Part shown: positions 19,771 to 30,583 of the stretch, piece after piece
Position numbering within the stretch: the stretch's first letter is position 1
Layout: every line of letters starts with the position of its first letter
Assembly (NCBI RefSeq): GCF_000350225.1
Contig: NW_005179087.1
Span: 1 to 64,000 of the forward strand
Reading direction: 5' to 3'
Length of the DNA: 64,000 nt
Source of the DNA: Chondrus crispus
Taxonomy: Eukaryota; Rhodophyta; Florideophyceae; Gigartinales; Gigartinaceae
Program-made: the position numbers and the translations under genes
Notes under the pieces: model-generated
Seen by the model: the letters and a program-made list of their open reading frames with translations, nothing else
What the model was told of the DNA's origin: nothing
Databases searched by the model: none

Positions 19771-21281
19771 AAACCCTTGTCTCCCACTTCATCCGCCACA
19801 CTGTCTGCTTTTTCGATTCGTTCATCCCACAATCCTCATAGAAATACCATGCCACAGTCCTAATGTTGGTGACAGCAATTGCTGATCATGAAAAATCTTC
19901 TCAACTGGTAGATATGGAACCGACTTCAGGGCTAAGCGACTAATTCTCATGCGGACATGAAGACCTACCATAAAACTGCAAGCTTTAGATAGAGCTACGC
20001 GGGGTAAAGAGATACATTTCAGAGAAGAACGGAGTACTCATATGGCTTGATCGACAAAAAGATGAAACATTTTCAATGATCTTCCTAGAGTGTTTCGACA
20101 CGATTCTTGTCTATCAGCTGCAGCGTCTTTCATGCTTAAAATTTGTTTCTTTGCTGTAATCAGCATACCATAGAATGATGCCAGATGTGATTAAAAACAA
20201 TGTGGACAAAGTGTGGAAGGCTGATATAAGTAAAAGGGCATTACGTGCCTACGCAACACATTTATAGTTCCCTACTGAGCATGCATGTAGAGCATGTGCA
20301 ACAGCAGTCTTCTCAATGGATTCGGAACATAGTGGGACCGAATCCTTGTCCATGCAAGCACCTGGATTTCGTCGGAAAAGGGTTCACACTAATAGAATCG
20401 GTTTTCATATCATCTGCCGGGTAGAGATTTATGCCTAGATTTACTTCAGTCTGACCAAATACTCCGCGCTTTGTAATGTGAAGGCCCTGCACACATAACG
20501 AAGGATGCGAATATTACTATACTGTACCAGTGGCCCGAGTGCAGAATGTTGCGTCGAGAAGGGTACCCTTCGAAAGGTACATGTTGTTTCTGTTGTATTG
20601 TATGTAAAACCCGTTTCGTGCAGTGTTTACTACACTGTTGACAGTGTAGTAAACGTGGTGACATCACCAACCAACATGCACAAATGTTCGCACTGGATCC
20701 CCAATTCCACACGTGTAAAATTGATATATCCAATCATTGTAGTACACGGTGGCATGCTGGACAAGGCATGCTGGACACGTACGAGTTCTCCCCATCGTAG
20801 GACGTGCAGTACAGGAGTAAGTTTAGTCTTGTGCTCGACTGCTGGAGCAGGCAACGGAGACGAATCGGATAGGATCACTTTTTTGACTCTGTTGGCTCTG
20901 CGCCACACACCTGGTGCGGTTTCATTGGATGTATTAATGAACCCGGTCCCATTAGCGCTCCTCATTGGCTCTTTAGGAATGGATGGCCATCGTTCCCAAG
21001 CATTTCCTCCGAGATTCACATTCCCACCCCGTACAGGGGCACAACCCTTGATCTCCAACGCGCTCTCTCTAGCCGTCAACCACCACAAATGCCCGACTTC
21101 CCTTCGCATTCGCCATTCATACTGTTCTCCCGTTCCCAATCCAACCATCCCTTCGCCCCTCCTATAAACTCTACCTGCTCCAACACCAGGTTCCCCGCCG
21201 CTTCTCTCGCCCATCGGTTTTCCCACACCCCACTCCTGATCACTTCTCATTCCCCACATCCACACTAACCAACCCTTCACC
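19771..21281. other. intergenic region upstream of PGK
   Basis: No gene seen. A perfect short palindrome sits at 20625-20654. The last 200 bp before the PGK ATG are pyrimidine-rich, as expected of a leader or core promoter. The long reverse frame covering 20630-21802 is a shadow of the C-rich PGK leader. Confidence 0.5.
20625..20654. repeat. perfect palindrome, 14-bp arms, 2-nt loop
   Basis: GTTTACTACACTGT at 20625-20638 is followed after TG by its exact reverse complement at 20641-20654. It is one of five such structures in the window. Confidence 0.95.
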
Positions 21282-22661
21282 ATGGTCACCGGCTTCGTAC
21301 CCTGCGCCGCTCCCCTGCGCGCCACCACCCGCCAGACGGCCGCCGTGTCCGTTGTCTCCCGCTCTGCCAGCACCTTCGTTGCCCCCTCGCGCCGCGTCAC
21401 GGCCCCCGCCGCCCCCGCCGCCCCCGTCCCCACCGTCCGCATGGCCACTGCCGCCGCCACCACCAAGAAGTCCATTAAGGACCTCAACCCCGCGGACATC
21501 GCCGGCAAACGCGTCCTTGTCCGCTGCGATCTCAACGTCCCGCTCGATGGCAAGACCATCACCGACGACACACGCATCCGCGCATCTGTCCCCACCATCA
21601 AGTTCCTCATGGAAGCCGGCGCAAAGGTCCTCCTCTCCTCCCATCTCGGCCGCCCCAAGGATGGTCCGGAGGATAAGTTCTCCCTCAGCCCCGTCGCCGC
21701 CCGCCTTACCCAACTGCTGGGCAAGGACGTTACCATGGCTCCAGATTGCATTGGTGACGGAGTCACAAAAATCGTGTCCGGCATGGCTAACGGTGATGTC
21801 ACTCTTCTCGAGAACGTTCGCTTCTACAAGGAGGAGACGAAGAACGACCCTGACTTTGCTAAGAAACTTGCTGCTAACGCTGATTTTTTCGTCAACGATG
21901 CTTTTGGTACCGCCCATCGCGCCCATGGCTCGACCGCCGGTGTTACGGCGCATCTTAAACCCTCTGTTGCCGGCTTACTTCTGGAGAAGGAGCTTGCATA
22001 CCTCGCAGGCACTGTGTCGGACCCCGCGCGCCCGTTTGCTGCAATTGTTGGTGGTTCCAAGGTATCTTCCAAGATTGGCGTTATCGACTCGCTTCTCCAG
22101 AAGGTTGACAAGCTCATCATTGGAGGCGGTATGGTCTTCACCTTCCTCAAAGCAAAGGGCCTCAACGTTGGTTCTTCCCTTGTTGAGGATGATAAGCTCG
22201 AGCTTGCGAGGGAGCTTGTCAAAACGGCCGAAGCCAAGGGTGTCTCCATCATCCTTCCCACTGACGTCGTCCTCGCTGACAAGTTCGCCGCTGATGCCAA
22301 CACTCAGGTGACCTCTGTTGACTCTATCCCCGATGGATGGATGGGTCTGGACCAAGGAGAAGACAGCACAAAGCTCATTCAGAATGAGCTTAAGGAGTGC
22401 AAGACCGTAATCTGGAACGGGCCGATGGGTGTGTTTGAGATGGAGAAGTTCGCGAAGGGTACGTTCGCCATTGCTGACACATTAGCCGATCTCACTGAAT
22501 CCGGCTGCATTACCATCATCGGTGGTGGTGACTCTGTCGCAGCTGTCGAGAAGGCTGGTCTGGCTGAGAAGATGTCCCATATCTCTACTGGTGGTGGTGC
22601 CTCGCTCGAGCTTTTGGAAGGAAAGGTGCTTCCTGGCGTGGCTGCTTTGGATGACAATTAG
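21282..22661 (+). CDS. PGK: phosphoglycerate kinase, plastid-targeted
   Basis: This is a complete 459-aa PGK, EC 2.7.2.3, which interconverts 3-phosphoglycerate plus ATP and 1,3-bisphosphoglycerate plus ADP. The first ~55 residues are rich in Ala, Ser, Thr, Arg and Pro and poor in acidic residues, a plastid transit peptide, which points to the Calvin-cycle enzyme. The core starts near residue 64. Family motifs are all present: [10 protein letters not shown] (81-90), SHLGRPK (120-126), the [12 protein letters not shown] segment, [30 protein letters not shown], and the nucleotide-binding [13 protein letters not shown] (414-426) with [14 protein letters not shown]. There is no intron. AATAAA lies 9 bp after the stop (22670-22675). 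The codons are strongly C-ending at the 5' part. The start is the first ATG after a pyrimidine-rich leader. Confidence 0.97.
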   Translation: MVTGFVPCAAPLRATTRQTAAVSVVSRSASTFVAPSRRVTAPAAPAAPVPTVRMATAAATTKKSIKDLNPADIAGKRVLVRCDLNVPLDGKTITDDTRIRASVPTIKFLMEAGAKVLLSSHLGRPKDGPEDKFSLSPVAARLTQLLGKDVTMAPDCIGDGVTKIVSGMANGDVTLLENVRFYKEETKNDPDFAKKLAANADFFVNDAFGTAHRAHGSTAGVTAHLKPSVAGLLLEKELAYLAGTVSDPARPFAAIVGGSKVSSKIGVIDSLLQKVDKLIIGGGMVFTFLKAKGLNVGSSLVEDDKLELARELVKTAEAKGVSIILPTDVVLADKFAADANTQVTSVDSIPDGWMGLDQGEDSTKLIQNELKECKTVIWNGPMGVFEMEKFAKGTFAIADTLADLTESGCITIIGGGDSVAAVEKAGLAEKMSHISTGGGASLELLEGKVLPGVAALDDN

Positions 22662-23462
22662 ATAGAAGTAATAAACTTTTCTAATCATTTTGCATTAAGA
22701 CCTTGTTACCTCTTGACATCTATGTGAAGTATCCCGTCGAAACATATCCTAATCCGACACAAGATATTTGAACTAAAACTCGTATCTTAGTTCCACAACT
22801 ATTTTAGAAAAGACCAGCTTTCAGTTCCATAGTAGAAACTGCTCTCATATCTCCACGATATTTTCCTTCACAGATAACGTCTTTGCGAACGGCACAAACA
22901 GATTTCGGCTTTCGTCTGATGTGCATGCCTTGTGAATGTGGACTTCACAGGGCGTAGAGTTGTGCGGTGGGCAGATATTTCCGCACTACAGCTTCTTTTG
23001 CGTCTACCTAAATATATGATCATGAAAACGATAACCAATGGATGCGATGTGTGCAAATGCAAACAGCCAACTCCAAATGCTGCGCTGGACACGTGTATCT
23101 TGTTACAGTACAGAGAAGTCTTGCACGTCCCAAGATCTGTGTCGGCGAGACAGGTCTGAGTGGATCAAAAATGACTACAGCGGCCGGATCTACAGTAACT
23201 TTTGGTAAAGTAGCAAAAGCAGTGCATGTGTGCCGTATCTGATCCGACGCTTTCCGTGCTCATTGGGACCAGCGCGACAAACTGAAGCCTGGGCAGTCCG
23301 GATGGCGTCTGTATGGAAAGAGCTTGTGCCGACAGCGTCTCGTTGAGGGGAGCAATGGCGCCACCAATTTGAGCAGATTTTTCATAGGCAAGAAACTGCG
23401 ACGCAGAATACAACTGCATTCTGTGGAAAAGCCGCATTGCCATCTAAGAACAAGATCGCAAA
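22662..23462. other. intergenic region, nothing recognised
   Basis: Apart from the PGK 3' end, with AATAAA at 22670-22675, I see no gene, RNA or repeat here. The short frames have no family resemblance. Confidence 0.5.
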
Positions 23463-25655
23463 ATGAAGACGGGGAAATCGTTGCGTGGGGTGGCGAGAAT
23501 TCTGCAAGCTTCAGCCAAGGCCCGAAGCAAGTATATCCAGCTCGATGCGTTGGGCTCTAGCACTCGAACAATACAGACTATGTGTTTCCCGAACTGGAGC
23601 AAACACAACATTCTGTGGAGTTTAGCGACAAGGTCCGGTCACTGGAGAAGCAGTGGTATGCATCTTAAATCATCTCGAGGATTAACATATGTATCTCATC
23701 ACTTTTGTCTGGCCCCAGGCGAGGTCGAAAAGTATTTGGAACACCAAAATCTCAAGTTCCGCCAAACAGATGAGCACGCAATAGTCGCAGAATGCCCGTG
23801 TTGCCCGCCGATAAATGGAAAGGCTGATAACATGTACAAGTTGTATATTGTACGAGAGTCTGGCGTTTTTAAGTGTCACCGATGCAGCACGCACGGGTCC
23901 TGGTTTGATTTTCGAAAAAGGGTTGGATACGGGCCTTCGCTTTTTTCTCCTATGGAGACGAAAGTGGACAAGAAAAAGAAACCCTCACGTTCTTCCGGAG
24001 AAACAAATGCCACTCAACAGCAGGTGTTTCCCAAGAGCGAGAACCAGGAAAAATATGTCCAGGGGCTCTGGTACAAATACCCATCTGCGAGGGAGTATCT
24101 AAAGAACGAACGAGGCCTAGACGATGCAGTGCTCAAAAAATACGGTGTTGGTGCCGCGCACTTTCCAATGACAGATGACCGAGGAGGAAGCAGTCAATTG
24201 TGTATCACATTTCCAATGTACGATGAAGATGAGCAGCTAGTGCGGCACAAGATTAGATCTATAGAAACGAAACGAGGAATGAGAATGAACCCGAAAGGGG
24301 GGGGTTGGGGTTTGTTTGGGCTCAATTCTGTGCCGCACGATGCTGATAGCATCGTCTTGACTGAGGGGGAGCTGGACGCCTTGAGTGTCCACCAAGCCAC
24401 TGGGCGACCAGCTCTGAGTCTACCGAATGGTGCTAGCTCTCTCCCAATTGCGCTGTTGCCTGCACTTGAAAGGTTCAAAGATATATTCCTTTGGATGGAT
24501 GAGGACGTTGCTGGACAGGATGGCGCCACGCAATTCTCGCGAAAGCTTGGTATCAAACGGTGTCGATCAGTTCGTGGTGTGGGGAGCAAGGATGCAAACG
24601 ATGCATTGCGCCAGGGAAAAGACCTTGACAGTTTCATCCAATCCGCACAGGTCGTTCCCCATAAGGGTCTCATATCATTCGCGGATATGCGTGACGATGT
24701 GTTCTATGAACTGGCGAACGTGCGCGAGCTCAAAGGTCTACAAAGCCGTTCATTACCCAGGTTGAACAACTTTTTGTCGGGACATAGGCGTGGAGAGCTG
24801 ACAATTTTCTCCGGACATACTGGTGTAGGGAAAACTACAATACTCTCTCAGCTCGCTCTTGACTATTGCATGCAAGGTGTACCGACCCTGTGGGGTTCTT
24901 TTGAAGTCGGGAATGTTCGTCTGGCTACCCGTATCTTGCGACAATTTCACAGTGCCCACGAACCCCGATCGCCTCTACTTGAGAATTTCGATGAGTGGGC
25001 AGACCGCTTATCGCAACTTCCACTGTATTTCATGCGCTACCACGGCTCGAATGAAGTGGAGCGTGTGATTGAAGCAATGGAGTACGCCAACTATGTTTAT
25101 GACTGTTCGCATGTAGTTTTGGACAATTTGCAGTTCATGACGAGCGGTCAAGGTGGGCAAGGCAAGGACCGTTTTGCGGTATTGGATAACGCAGTAGGGC
25201 AAATCCGCGAATTCTGCACAGTACGAAATGCACACGTCTCGCTAGTTGTTCATCCTAGGAAAGAAGATGATGACATGAAGATTATGACGTCCAGCGTTTT
25301 TGGGAGCGCGAAAGCAACTCAAGAAGCAGACAACGTGGTCATTCTACAAAAGACGTCTGACGGACCTGTCTTAGACATTAGAAAAAACCGGTTTGATGGA
25401 ACTTTGGGTGCCGTACAACTCAAATTTGATTCCAAGAAGCTTCTTTTTGAGGAGTTAGGGACTAGCGGAGCATGGGCGCTTCCGAAGGATGAAGTGAGTG
25501 AACGCGAAACGGAGAAATGGCCGGGTGGACTGAACGAGACTGGAGTTGGCCAAGGTCGGGACAAGCGTAAATCAATGCTCAAGCCGAAGGGAGGGAAACT
25601 AGGACAGAAGCTTGAGGCTTGGCGCAACAATCAAAAGGCTAAAGAGGGCAGATGA
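23463..25655 (+). CDS. Twinkle-like organellar DNA primase-helicase
   Basis: This 730-aa single-exon gene resembles phage T7 gp4 and plant or protist Twinkle. The first ~75 residues are basic and hydroxylated with few acidic residues, a likely mitochondrial or dual organelle presequence. A primase zinc-binding module follows (CPCC at 111-114, CHRC at 138-141), then a TOPRIM primase core (LTEGELDALS near 299 and WMDEDVAGQDG near 342). A DnaB/RecA-type helicase domain has the Walker A GHTGVGKTT near 452 and the Walker B VVLDNLQFM near 550. The C-terminus is Lys/Gly-rich. With both the zinc module and TOPRIM kept, it should prime as well as unwind organelle DNA, unlike animal Twinkle, which has lost primase function. 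The ATG at 23463 is the first in frame and gives a leader-like start. Confidence 0.93.
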   Translation: MKTGKSLRGVARILQASAKARSKYIQLDALGSSTRTIQTMCFPNWSKHNILWSLATRSGHWRSSGMHLKSSRGLTYVSHHFCLAPGEVEKYLEHQNLKFRQTDEHAIVAECPCCPPINGKADNMYKLYIVRESGVFKCHRCSTHGSWFDFRKRVGYGPSLFSPMETKVDKKKKPSRSSGETNATQQQVFPKSENQEKYVQGLWYKYPSAREYLKNERGLDDAVLKKYGVGAAHFPMTDDRGGSSQLCITFPMYDEDEQLVRHKIRSIETKRGMRMNPKGGGWGLFGLNSVPHDADSIVLTEGELDALSVHQATGRPALSLPNGASSLPIALLPALERFKDIFLWMDEDVAGQDGATQFSRKLGIKRCRSVRGVGSKDANDALRQGKDLDSFIQSAQVVPHKGLISFADMRDDVFYELANVRELKGLQSRSLPRLNNFLSGHRRGELTIFSGHTGVGKTTILSQLALDYCMQGVPTLWGSFEVGNVRLATRILRQFHSAHEPRSPLLENFDEWADRLSQLPLYFMRYHGSNEVERVIEAMEYANYVYDCSHVVLDNLQFMTSGQGGQGKDRFAVLDNAVGQIREFCTVRNAHVSLVVHPRKEDDDMKIMTSSVFGSAKATQEADNVVILQKTSDGPVLDIRKNRFDGTLGAVQLKFDSKKLLFEELGTSGAWALPKDEVSERETEKWPGGLNETGVGQGRDKRKSMLKPKGGKLGQKLEAWRNNQKAKEGR

Positions 25656-27608
25656 GGGGTCGACTGTTTGTGTGACGGAGACAAACACTCACCCGTCGTG
25701 GGGTTAACGCCTATGCTGCTGGAGGAGCCGTTTCTGACATACAGGGACAAGAGCAGAATTCGGCCTTGTGTGAAGAGCGCGTGGGCGAGGAGTGAGGCTA
25801 GTTGCTTTTCACTTGCTTGGCACGCCATTCACTCTCCCTATCATGTCTTGTCTTACCATCAGTCTGTCTCGAGAGGAAAAATGCTTGCGGTAGCTCAAAT
25901 AAATTCAATACTGTACAGGAGGCGGTTTCTACGCTTTTCGTTGAGATGCACGTCGATGCTAAGAAGGCTTGGTGCAGAAGGAAGAGCGTTTCCAGATTTT
26001 AAGAAGGATGCTCTTTCAGGAAAAGCAGAGGTTTGCGGTCCTTCGATAAAGGAACTCCGTGTGCGAGAGGAGCATTACTTTCTTCACACTGCTGTGATTG
26101 ACAACAAGGAAACGTGATGCTGCTCGAACAAAGAATGTCGCGCATGGAGTATGGAGCGCAGCTGCACATATGGTAGAATAATTTAAACTTATTATTTTAA
26201 TATAAATGCGATACCGTACAACTGTAAGACATCACTTATTTTGATCCAGTGCCGCAAGCGTAGGTGCTCCACCAATTTTCTTTAACGTACTGCGAAACTG
26301 CGAGAAAGGGACTTGACCTCCAAGGGCAAAATGAGAGGACGTTTCTCTTGTCTAGTGCTGATAATGCGTATGAGTGAGGAGCGGGGACATCGCTTGCAAA
26401 CGGATGGAAAATAACGACATAGATGCATTTTGCTGTTGGAAACAGTAAGTGACGACAACTGGACCGAGGAGGCGTGTGCTATCTCTACTCCATGGGGATT
26501 GCTTGTAGATAAGTGGATGTGCAACAAGAGGACAGCTCGCATCCGAGTTAAAGCCAAGTGTCATGTTAGAATGGAATTTGCATGAATATATCTAGTACAG
26601 CGTTAGAATGAGATATCAGTGCTTGAAAGAGCAACAAATCTAGGGGATTATTGGAGAAGATGCGGACTTGCAAAGTAAGAGGGCGAGAGAATGGGATTGA
26701 TTTGTATATAGTGCAGGGCACGTCGACATAAAGAGAGAAGAATTTGAGTGTAGCAAGGCATCTCGGAGCTCGAGTTTACTACTCTACAGACACGTCGAGG
26801 TTTAAGCTGCACTGTAGTGAAGATATTGCAGTTACAACGTACAGGAGACGTGCGAAAGATGTCAGATTCGGTCCAGCACAAACAGGGAAGAGTATATTTC
26901 ACAATGTGAGGAGGTCTACCGCGACAGTGGGAAACTCTGCTGAGCGTGCAGCATTCATACATAAAATGCTTGACAGAACAGTCGCTAATGTGAATGAAAC
27001 AGGCGTTCATACTGTACAGTCATTGCAGTGAGGTAGGCACGTGCCAAGCCGCACTTGCATAGGCTCGGCGAGATATATGCATGTACTAACATGCGATAGC
27101 CTGCGTCTTGTAGAACTGGCACGAGTGCCGGACCAACGCCGCATGGGTGTGAATATGCCACCTCTGGCAATTGCCAACTTGAGCACATGTGGCAGGAACA
27201 AGGAGTATTCAACTGGTACGTCTGCATTGGGTAGTGCGCCTTGGGCGCCCTATGATTGGACAGTCGCCTCATTTTCCTTGCACTCCATTGGCCGAATATA
27301 CTCCCAAGATCCATAGGGAAATAAATATCTTTTTTTCTTAAAGTCTCAATTAAATATTTACCTCTTAAAAAGTCCAGATAGCAAAAGAATGACCTATACT
27401 TATGATATGAGTCGCCCCCAAAAGTGCTTCTCAGCGTTCCTCCCCAGGACTAATCCATTGCATCCTCCGCTGCTCCGTACTACATAACTGAACTTCACTC
27501 TAGCCTTTGTCGCCTTCTTCCGGCGACATCGACAACGACCTGCCTCTCAATTGAACACACTATTGCAGGTCCCTCCCATCGTTATTGCGAATTTTTTCCC
27601 AATCCACA
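25656..27608. other. intergenic region between primase-helicase and DAHP synthase
   Basis: About 1.95 kb with only one weak small ORF (25881-26117). The region 26120-27320 is AT-richer and gives short frames on both strands without conserved character. The last 200 bp before 27609 are pyrimidine-rich and likely hold the promoter and leader of the next gene. Confidence 0.45.
25881..26117 (+). CDS. small hypothetical ORF, 78 aa
   Basis: An ATG-started frame with a basic N-terminus (YRRRFLRFSLRCTSMLRRLG) that would suit an organelle leader, then a short charged tail ending in VIDNKET. It lies 225 bp after the primase-helicase. I do not recognise it, and a chance frame cannot be excluded. Confidence 0.25.
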   Translation: MLAVAQINSILYRRRFLRFSLRCTSMLRRLGAEGRAFPDFKKDALSGKAEVCGPSIKELRVREEHYFLHTAVIDNKET

Positions 27609-29321
27609 ATGACCCCAGCCTTCGCTCCATCGCTCCCCCTTCCATCCCGCGACCGCGCGACCCTGCGCGCACGTCTCTCCCACACCCGCGCCCCTGTCGC
27701 GGTCTTAGGCGAGGCCCCCCGACCCGTCTCCGCCCCAATCTCCCATCCATGGACCCCGTCCAGCTGGCGCACACGCCGCGCCTTGCAGCAACCCACCTAC
27801 CCTGATCAGGAACATCTCGCCCGCGTGGAGAACACTATCTCACATCTCCCAGCCCTCGTCTCTCCTGGAGAGATGCGCGCACTTAAGGCTCAACTCGGTA
27901 ACGTCGCGCTTGGGCACGGCTTCGTCCTGCAGGGCGGCGATTGTGCTGAGAGCTTAGAGGAAACCTCTGAGGGCGTTACCGATAACATTCGCGCCCTCTT
28001 CAAGATGGCCGTCGTACTCATGTGGGGCTCCCAGGAACCCGTAGTTAAGATCGGCCGCTTGGCAGGACAGTATGGAAAGCCGAGGAGTGCGGATACTGAA
28101 GTGATTGATGGCGTTGAGCTTCCTAGTTACAGAGGAGAGGTGAGTGAATTCTACCATACTAATTCTTTCCTCTACTTGTGGAAGTTGAACTTTTGTTTGG
28201 ATACTAACACGTTTCTATCTTTATGTCGCATTGGATTTATGATGTAGAACATTAACGGTGCACCGTTCACTCCGGAGGCGCGAATTCCCGACCCCAACCG
28301 AATGTTGCTGGCTTACAATAGGAGTGCAGGAACGACGAATCTTGTCCGCGCCCTAGCATCGGGTGGTTTCGGGGACCTCAAACGCGTCAAAGAGTGGGGT
28401 ATGGACTGGTCGATGGGGACGGCCAAGGGTCGTGAGTACATGGCCACGGCCGAGCGTATTGCGGAGTCGCTTCATTTCATGGAGACTTGCGGTGTGAGCC
28501 CGCAGCAACCTGTTATGACCTCTACCGATGTCTTCACTTCCCATGAAGGCTTGCTTCTCCCTTATGAACAAGCTCTTACAAGGATGGATGAGGAGACTGG
28601 CGAGTGGTACGATTGCAGCGGCCATTTCATATGGATTGGGGAACGGACAAGGGAAATTGAGGATGCCCATGTGCAGTTTGCAAAGGGGATTGCCAACCGT
28701 AAGTTTATCACCCCGACGTTCTGGCGTCCTTTGTGAAATGCGAAGCTGTGTATTTGACAATCTGGACTAACCTTTTTACCTGGTTGCGACCCTTTCGTTG
28801 GCCTCTTTTTATGTCACGTAGCTATCGGTGTGAAGGCTGGCCCAACCATGAAGCCAGAAGAGCTTTTGCGTTTGTGCGATGAGTTGAACCCTACCAATGA
28901 ACCCGGGCGACTCACAGTCATCACTCGAATGGGGGCTGGTAAGATTTTGCAAGGACTGCCGCCTCTTGTGCGAGCGATCAAGCGAGAAGGACGCCATGTC
29001 GTCTGGGTATCTGACAGTATGCACGGAAACACGTTCAAGGCGGACTCCGGCTTCAAGACGCGATCCTGGAACCGAATAATGACTGAGGTTCGCGGCTTCT
29101 TCGCGGTGCATGAGGCCGAGGGAACAAAGGCGGGCGGTCTGCATTTCGAAATGACCGGCAAGGAAGTGACTGAGTGCGTTGGAGGTACGCGCAAAATCAA
29201 GGCTGAAGATCTCTCTCAAAGGTACGAGAGCCTGTGCGACCCCCGGCTAAACCAGTCTCAGGCTTTGGAAATGGCTTTTGAAGCTGCAGAAATTCTTCGT
29301 AGCCAGCGACGAAACCATTAA
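27609..29321 (+). CDS. class II 3-deoxy-D-arabino-heptulosonate-7-phosphate (DAHP) synthase, plastid-targeted, three exons
   Basis: EC 2.5.1.54, the first step of the shikimate pathway: phosphoenolpyruvate plus erythrose 4-phosphate. The protein is the plant/bacterial type II form. Exons are 27609-28139, 28248-28698 and 28822-29321, giving 493 aa. Intron 1 (28140-28247, GTGAGT to TAG, phase 0) and intron 2 (28699-28821, GTAAGT to TAG, phase 1) are small, and splicing keeps one frame throughout. Motifs include QGGDCAES (108-115, with the metal-ligand Cys), LPSYRGE joined to NINGAPF across intron 1, [43 protein letters not shown] across intron 2, [24 protein letters not shown] and [10 protein letters not shown]. 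The first ~60 residues are Ser/Arg/Pro-rich and fit a plastid leader. Intron retention would end the protein early. Confidence 0.95.
28140..28247 (+). other. intron 1 of DAHP synthase
   Basis: 108 bp, GTGAGT...TAG, phase 0; it lies between LPSYRGE and NINGAPF, which are contiguous in the family. Confidence 0.93.
28699..28821 (+). other. intron 2 of DAHP synthase
   Basis: 123 bp, GTAAGT...TAG, phase 1. Splicing restores the conserved GIANPIGVK. Confidence 0.93.
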
Positions 29322-29909
29322 TAGTTAGTTCGTTTTCCATTTTTTAACCGATGCAAGTTAAGGGTGTTGCTACTTGCTTGGGATTCTTGTCATTGGTTTA
29401 GAGGATGAGTCGTGAGAGAACTCACTCGGGCAAGCAGACGGGAGCGCAAGTGCACGTGACGATTTGGCAGAAAATCTTAGCAGGATGTGCTCCCAAGGAG
29501 TGCACTTGCGAGTCGCATTGTTGGATGTAGAATATTCTCATCAAAGAAATGGTGTTGATTGGTCCCTTACAATCCTGACAGACTGTAGTCGTGTGTTGAT
29601 TCGCAGAGTGAAACCCTTCAAGGCAAATCCCCAAAGCCAATGGTCGAGCACGGCCTAGCACTGACCTGTATGCGGCGGAGGTGACCTCCAACTTCTCCCT
29701 CTCAGGATTTGTTGGATGCGATACAAGCCAAGTAAACGTAACACGATTTGTTGGACCTGTGACATTTGTTTCCCCAACTAGCTCTTTTTGAGTCCCGCCG
29801 ACTTTGCGGAGTGTGTCGACACCCTTCTAATAACGGCACAAGGGCATTGATCATATTCTTCATTGGTGATCTAGAATTCAAACAACCCGTATCCTCAGAA
29901 TTACCGCTC
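29322..29909. other. intergenic region, nothing recognised
   Basis: 588 bp without a plausible gene. It must contain the DAHP synthase 3' end and the promoter of the next gene; no clear TATA box or repeat stands out. Confidence 0.45.
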
Positions 29910-30491
29910 ATGGCCGCACTCATCGCAGGCACATCCGGGATCCTCGTGTGCGGCTTGGTGCTGACTGCGCTCCCGCTCGCGAAGAAGAAGAACCTTCGTG
30001 GCTCTCGCGGAAAAATGTGGACGTCAGCCAATCTTAACCCGCATGTGGGGCAAGAGCCGATATACTGCCGATTGTGCGACGGTGAGGGAACCATTCCCTG
30101 CACGCTATGCAACAAAACGGGTATCCTCGCCAGGGGGGGCTTTGCAAAGCGCAACACTATACGTGTGCCTTCGCTAGTCGGCTCGAAATGGACAAGCGTG
30201 TCAGCGATAGACGGGAAATGGCGCCACTTTTTGTGCACAGCGAAAAAGGGAAAGAACACGAAGGATGGAATTGCCATATTGTCGAGCACGTGTGGACCGG
30301 TGGAGAATAGGATTCGGATTGAAGTGCCGCTGAAAGAGCTGAAGACCAGGGAAATGTGGGAAGGGGGTTGGACGACACTTAACGATATTAGGGGGGCCGC
30401 CGGTGTGGCGGGCACTACGTGTTCGGCATGTAGGGGGCTTAAAGCAGTGATGTGTCCTAGATGTGATGGCCTTGGACAAGTGGGATTATGA
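29910..30491 (+). CDS. DnaJ-type zinc-finger-like protein with N-terminal membrane segment, 193 aa
   Basis: The ATG at 29910 is the only in-frame ATG near the start. Residues 4-22 form a hydrophobic helix (LIAGTSGILVCGLVLTALPL) followed by KKKNLRGSRGK, so the protein is probably a single-pass membrane protein with the rest on one side, or has a short organelle signal. Two paired Cys modules follow the DnaJ zinc-finger style CxxCxGxG: CRLCDGEGTIPCTLCNKTG near residue 53 and CSACRGLKAVMCPRCDGLG near residue 172. They are separated by about 100 residues of beta-rich sequence. There is no J-domain. Proteins of this kind in plants (BSD2, PSA2 and relatives) are chaperones for plastid complexes; that role here is an inference. 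The DAHP synthase lies upstream on the same strand and uracil-DNA glycosylase converges from downstream, 92 bp away. Confidence 0.72.
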   Translation: MAALIAGTSGILVCGLVLTALPLAKKKNLRGSRGKMWTSANLNPHVGQEPIYCRLCDGEGTIPCTLCNKTGILARGGFAKRNTIRVPSLVGSKWTSVSAIDGKWRHFLCTAKKGKNTKDGIAILSSTCGPVENRIRIEVPLKELKTREMWEGGWTTLNDIRGAAGVAGTTCSACRGLKAVMCPRCDGLGQVGL

Positions 30492-30583
30492 CGACAAGGA
30501 CTGGACATTGCTTTTTTTTTACAACCCAACGGAGATCGGCGCTTGCCATGCCATTAATTTGAAAGCTACAGAGTAGCTAGTCT

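Noticed and set aside
20630-21802. 390-codon reverse frame over the PGK promoter and leader
   Set aside because: It is antisense to the C-rich PGK 5' part, has low-complexity Arg/Gly/Ala composition and no family motif.
21352-22311. 319-codon second frame inside PGK
   Set aside because: Ser/Pro/Leu-rich shadow of the real PGK frame caused by its C-ending codons.
26744-27031. 95-codon plus frame before the DAHP synthase gene
   Set aside because: It lacks an ATG near its start and resembles no family.
29702-30529. 275-codon reverse frame over the DnaJ-zinc-finger-like gene
   Set aside because: The plus-strand frame carries the ordered CxxC pairs; the reverse frame has none of its own and overlaps completely.
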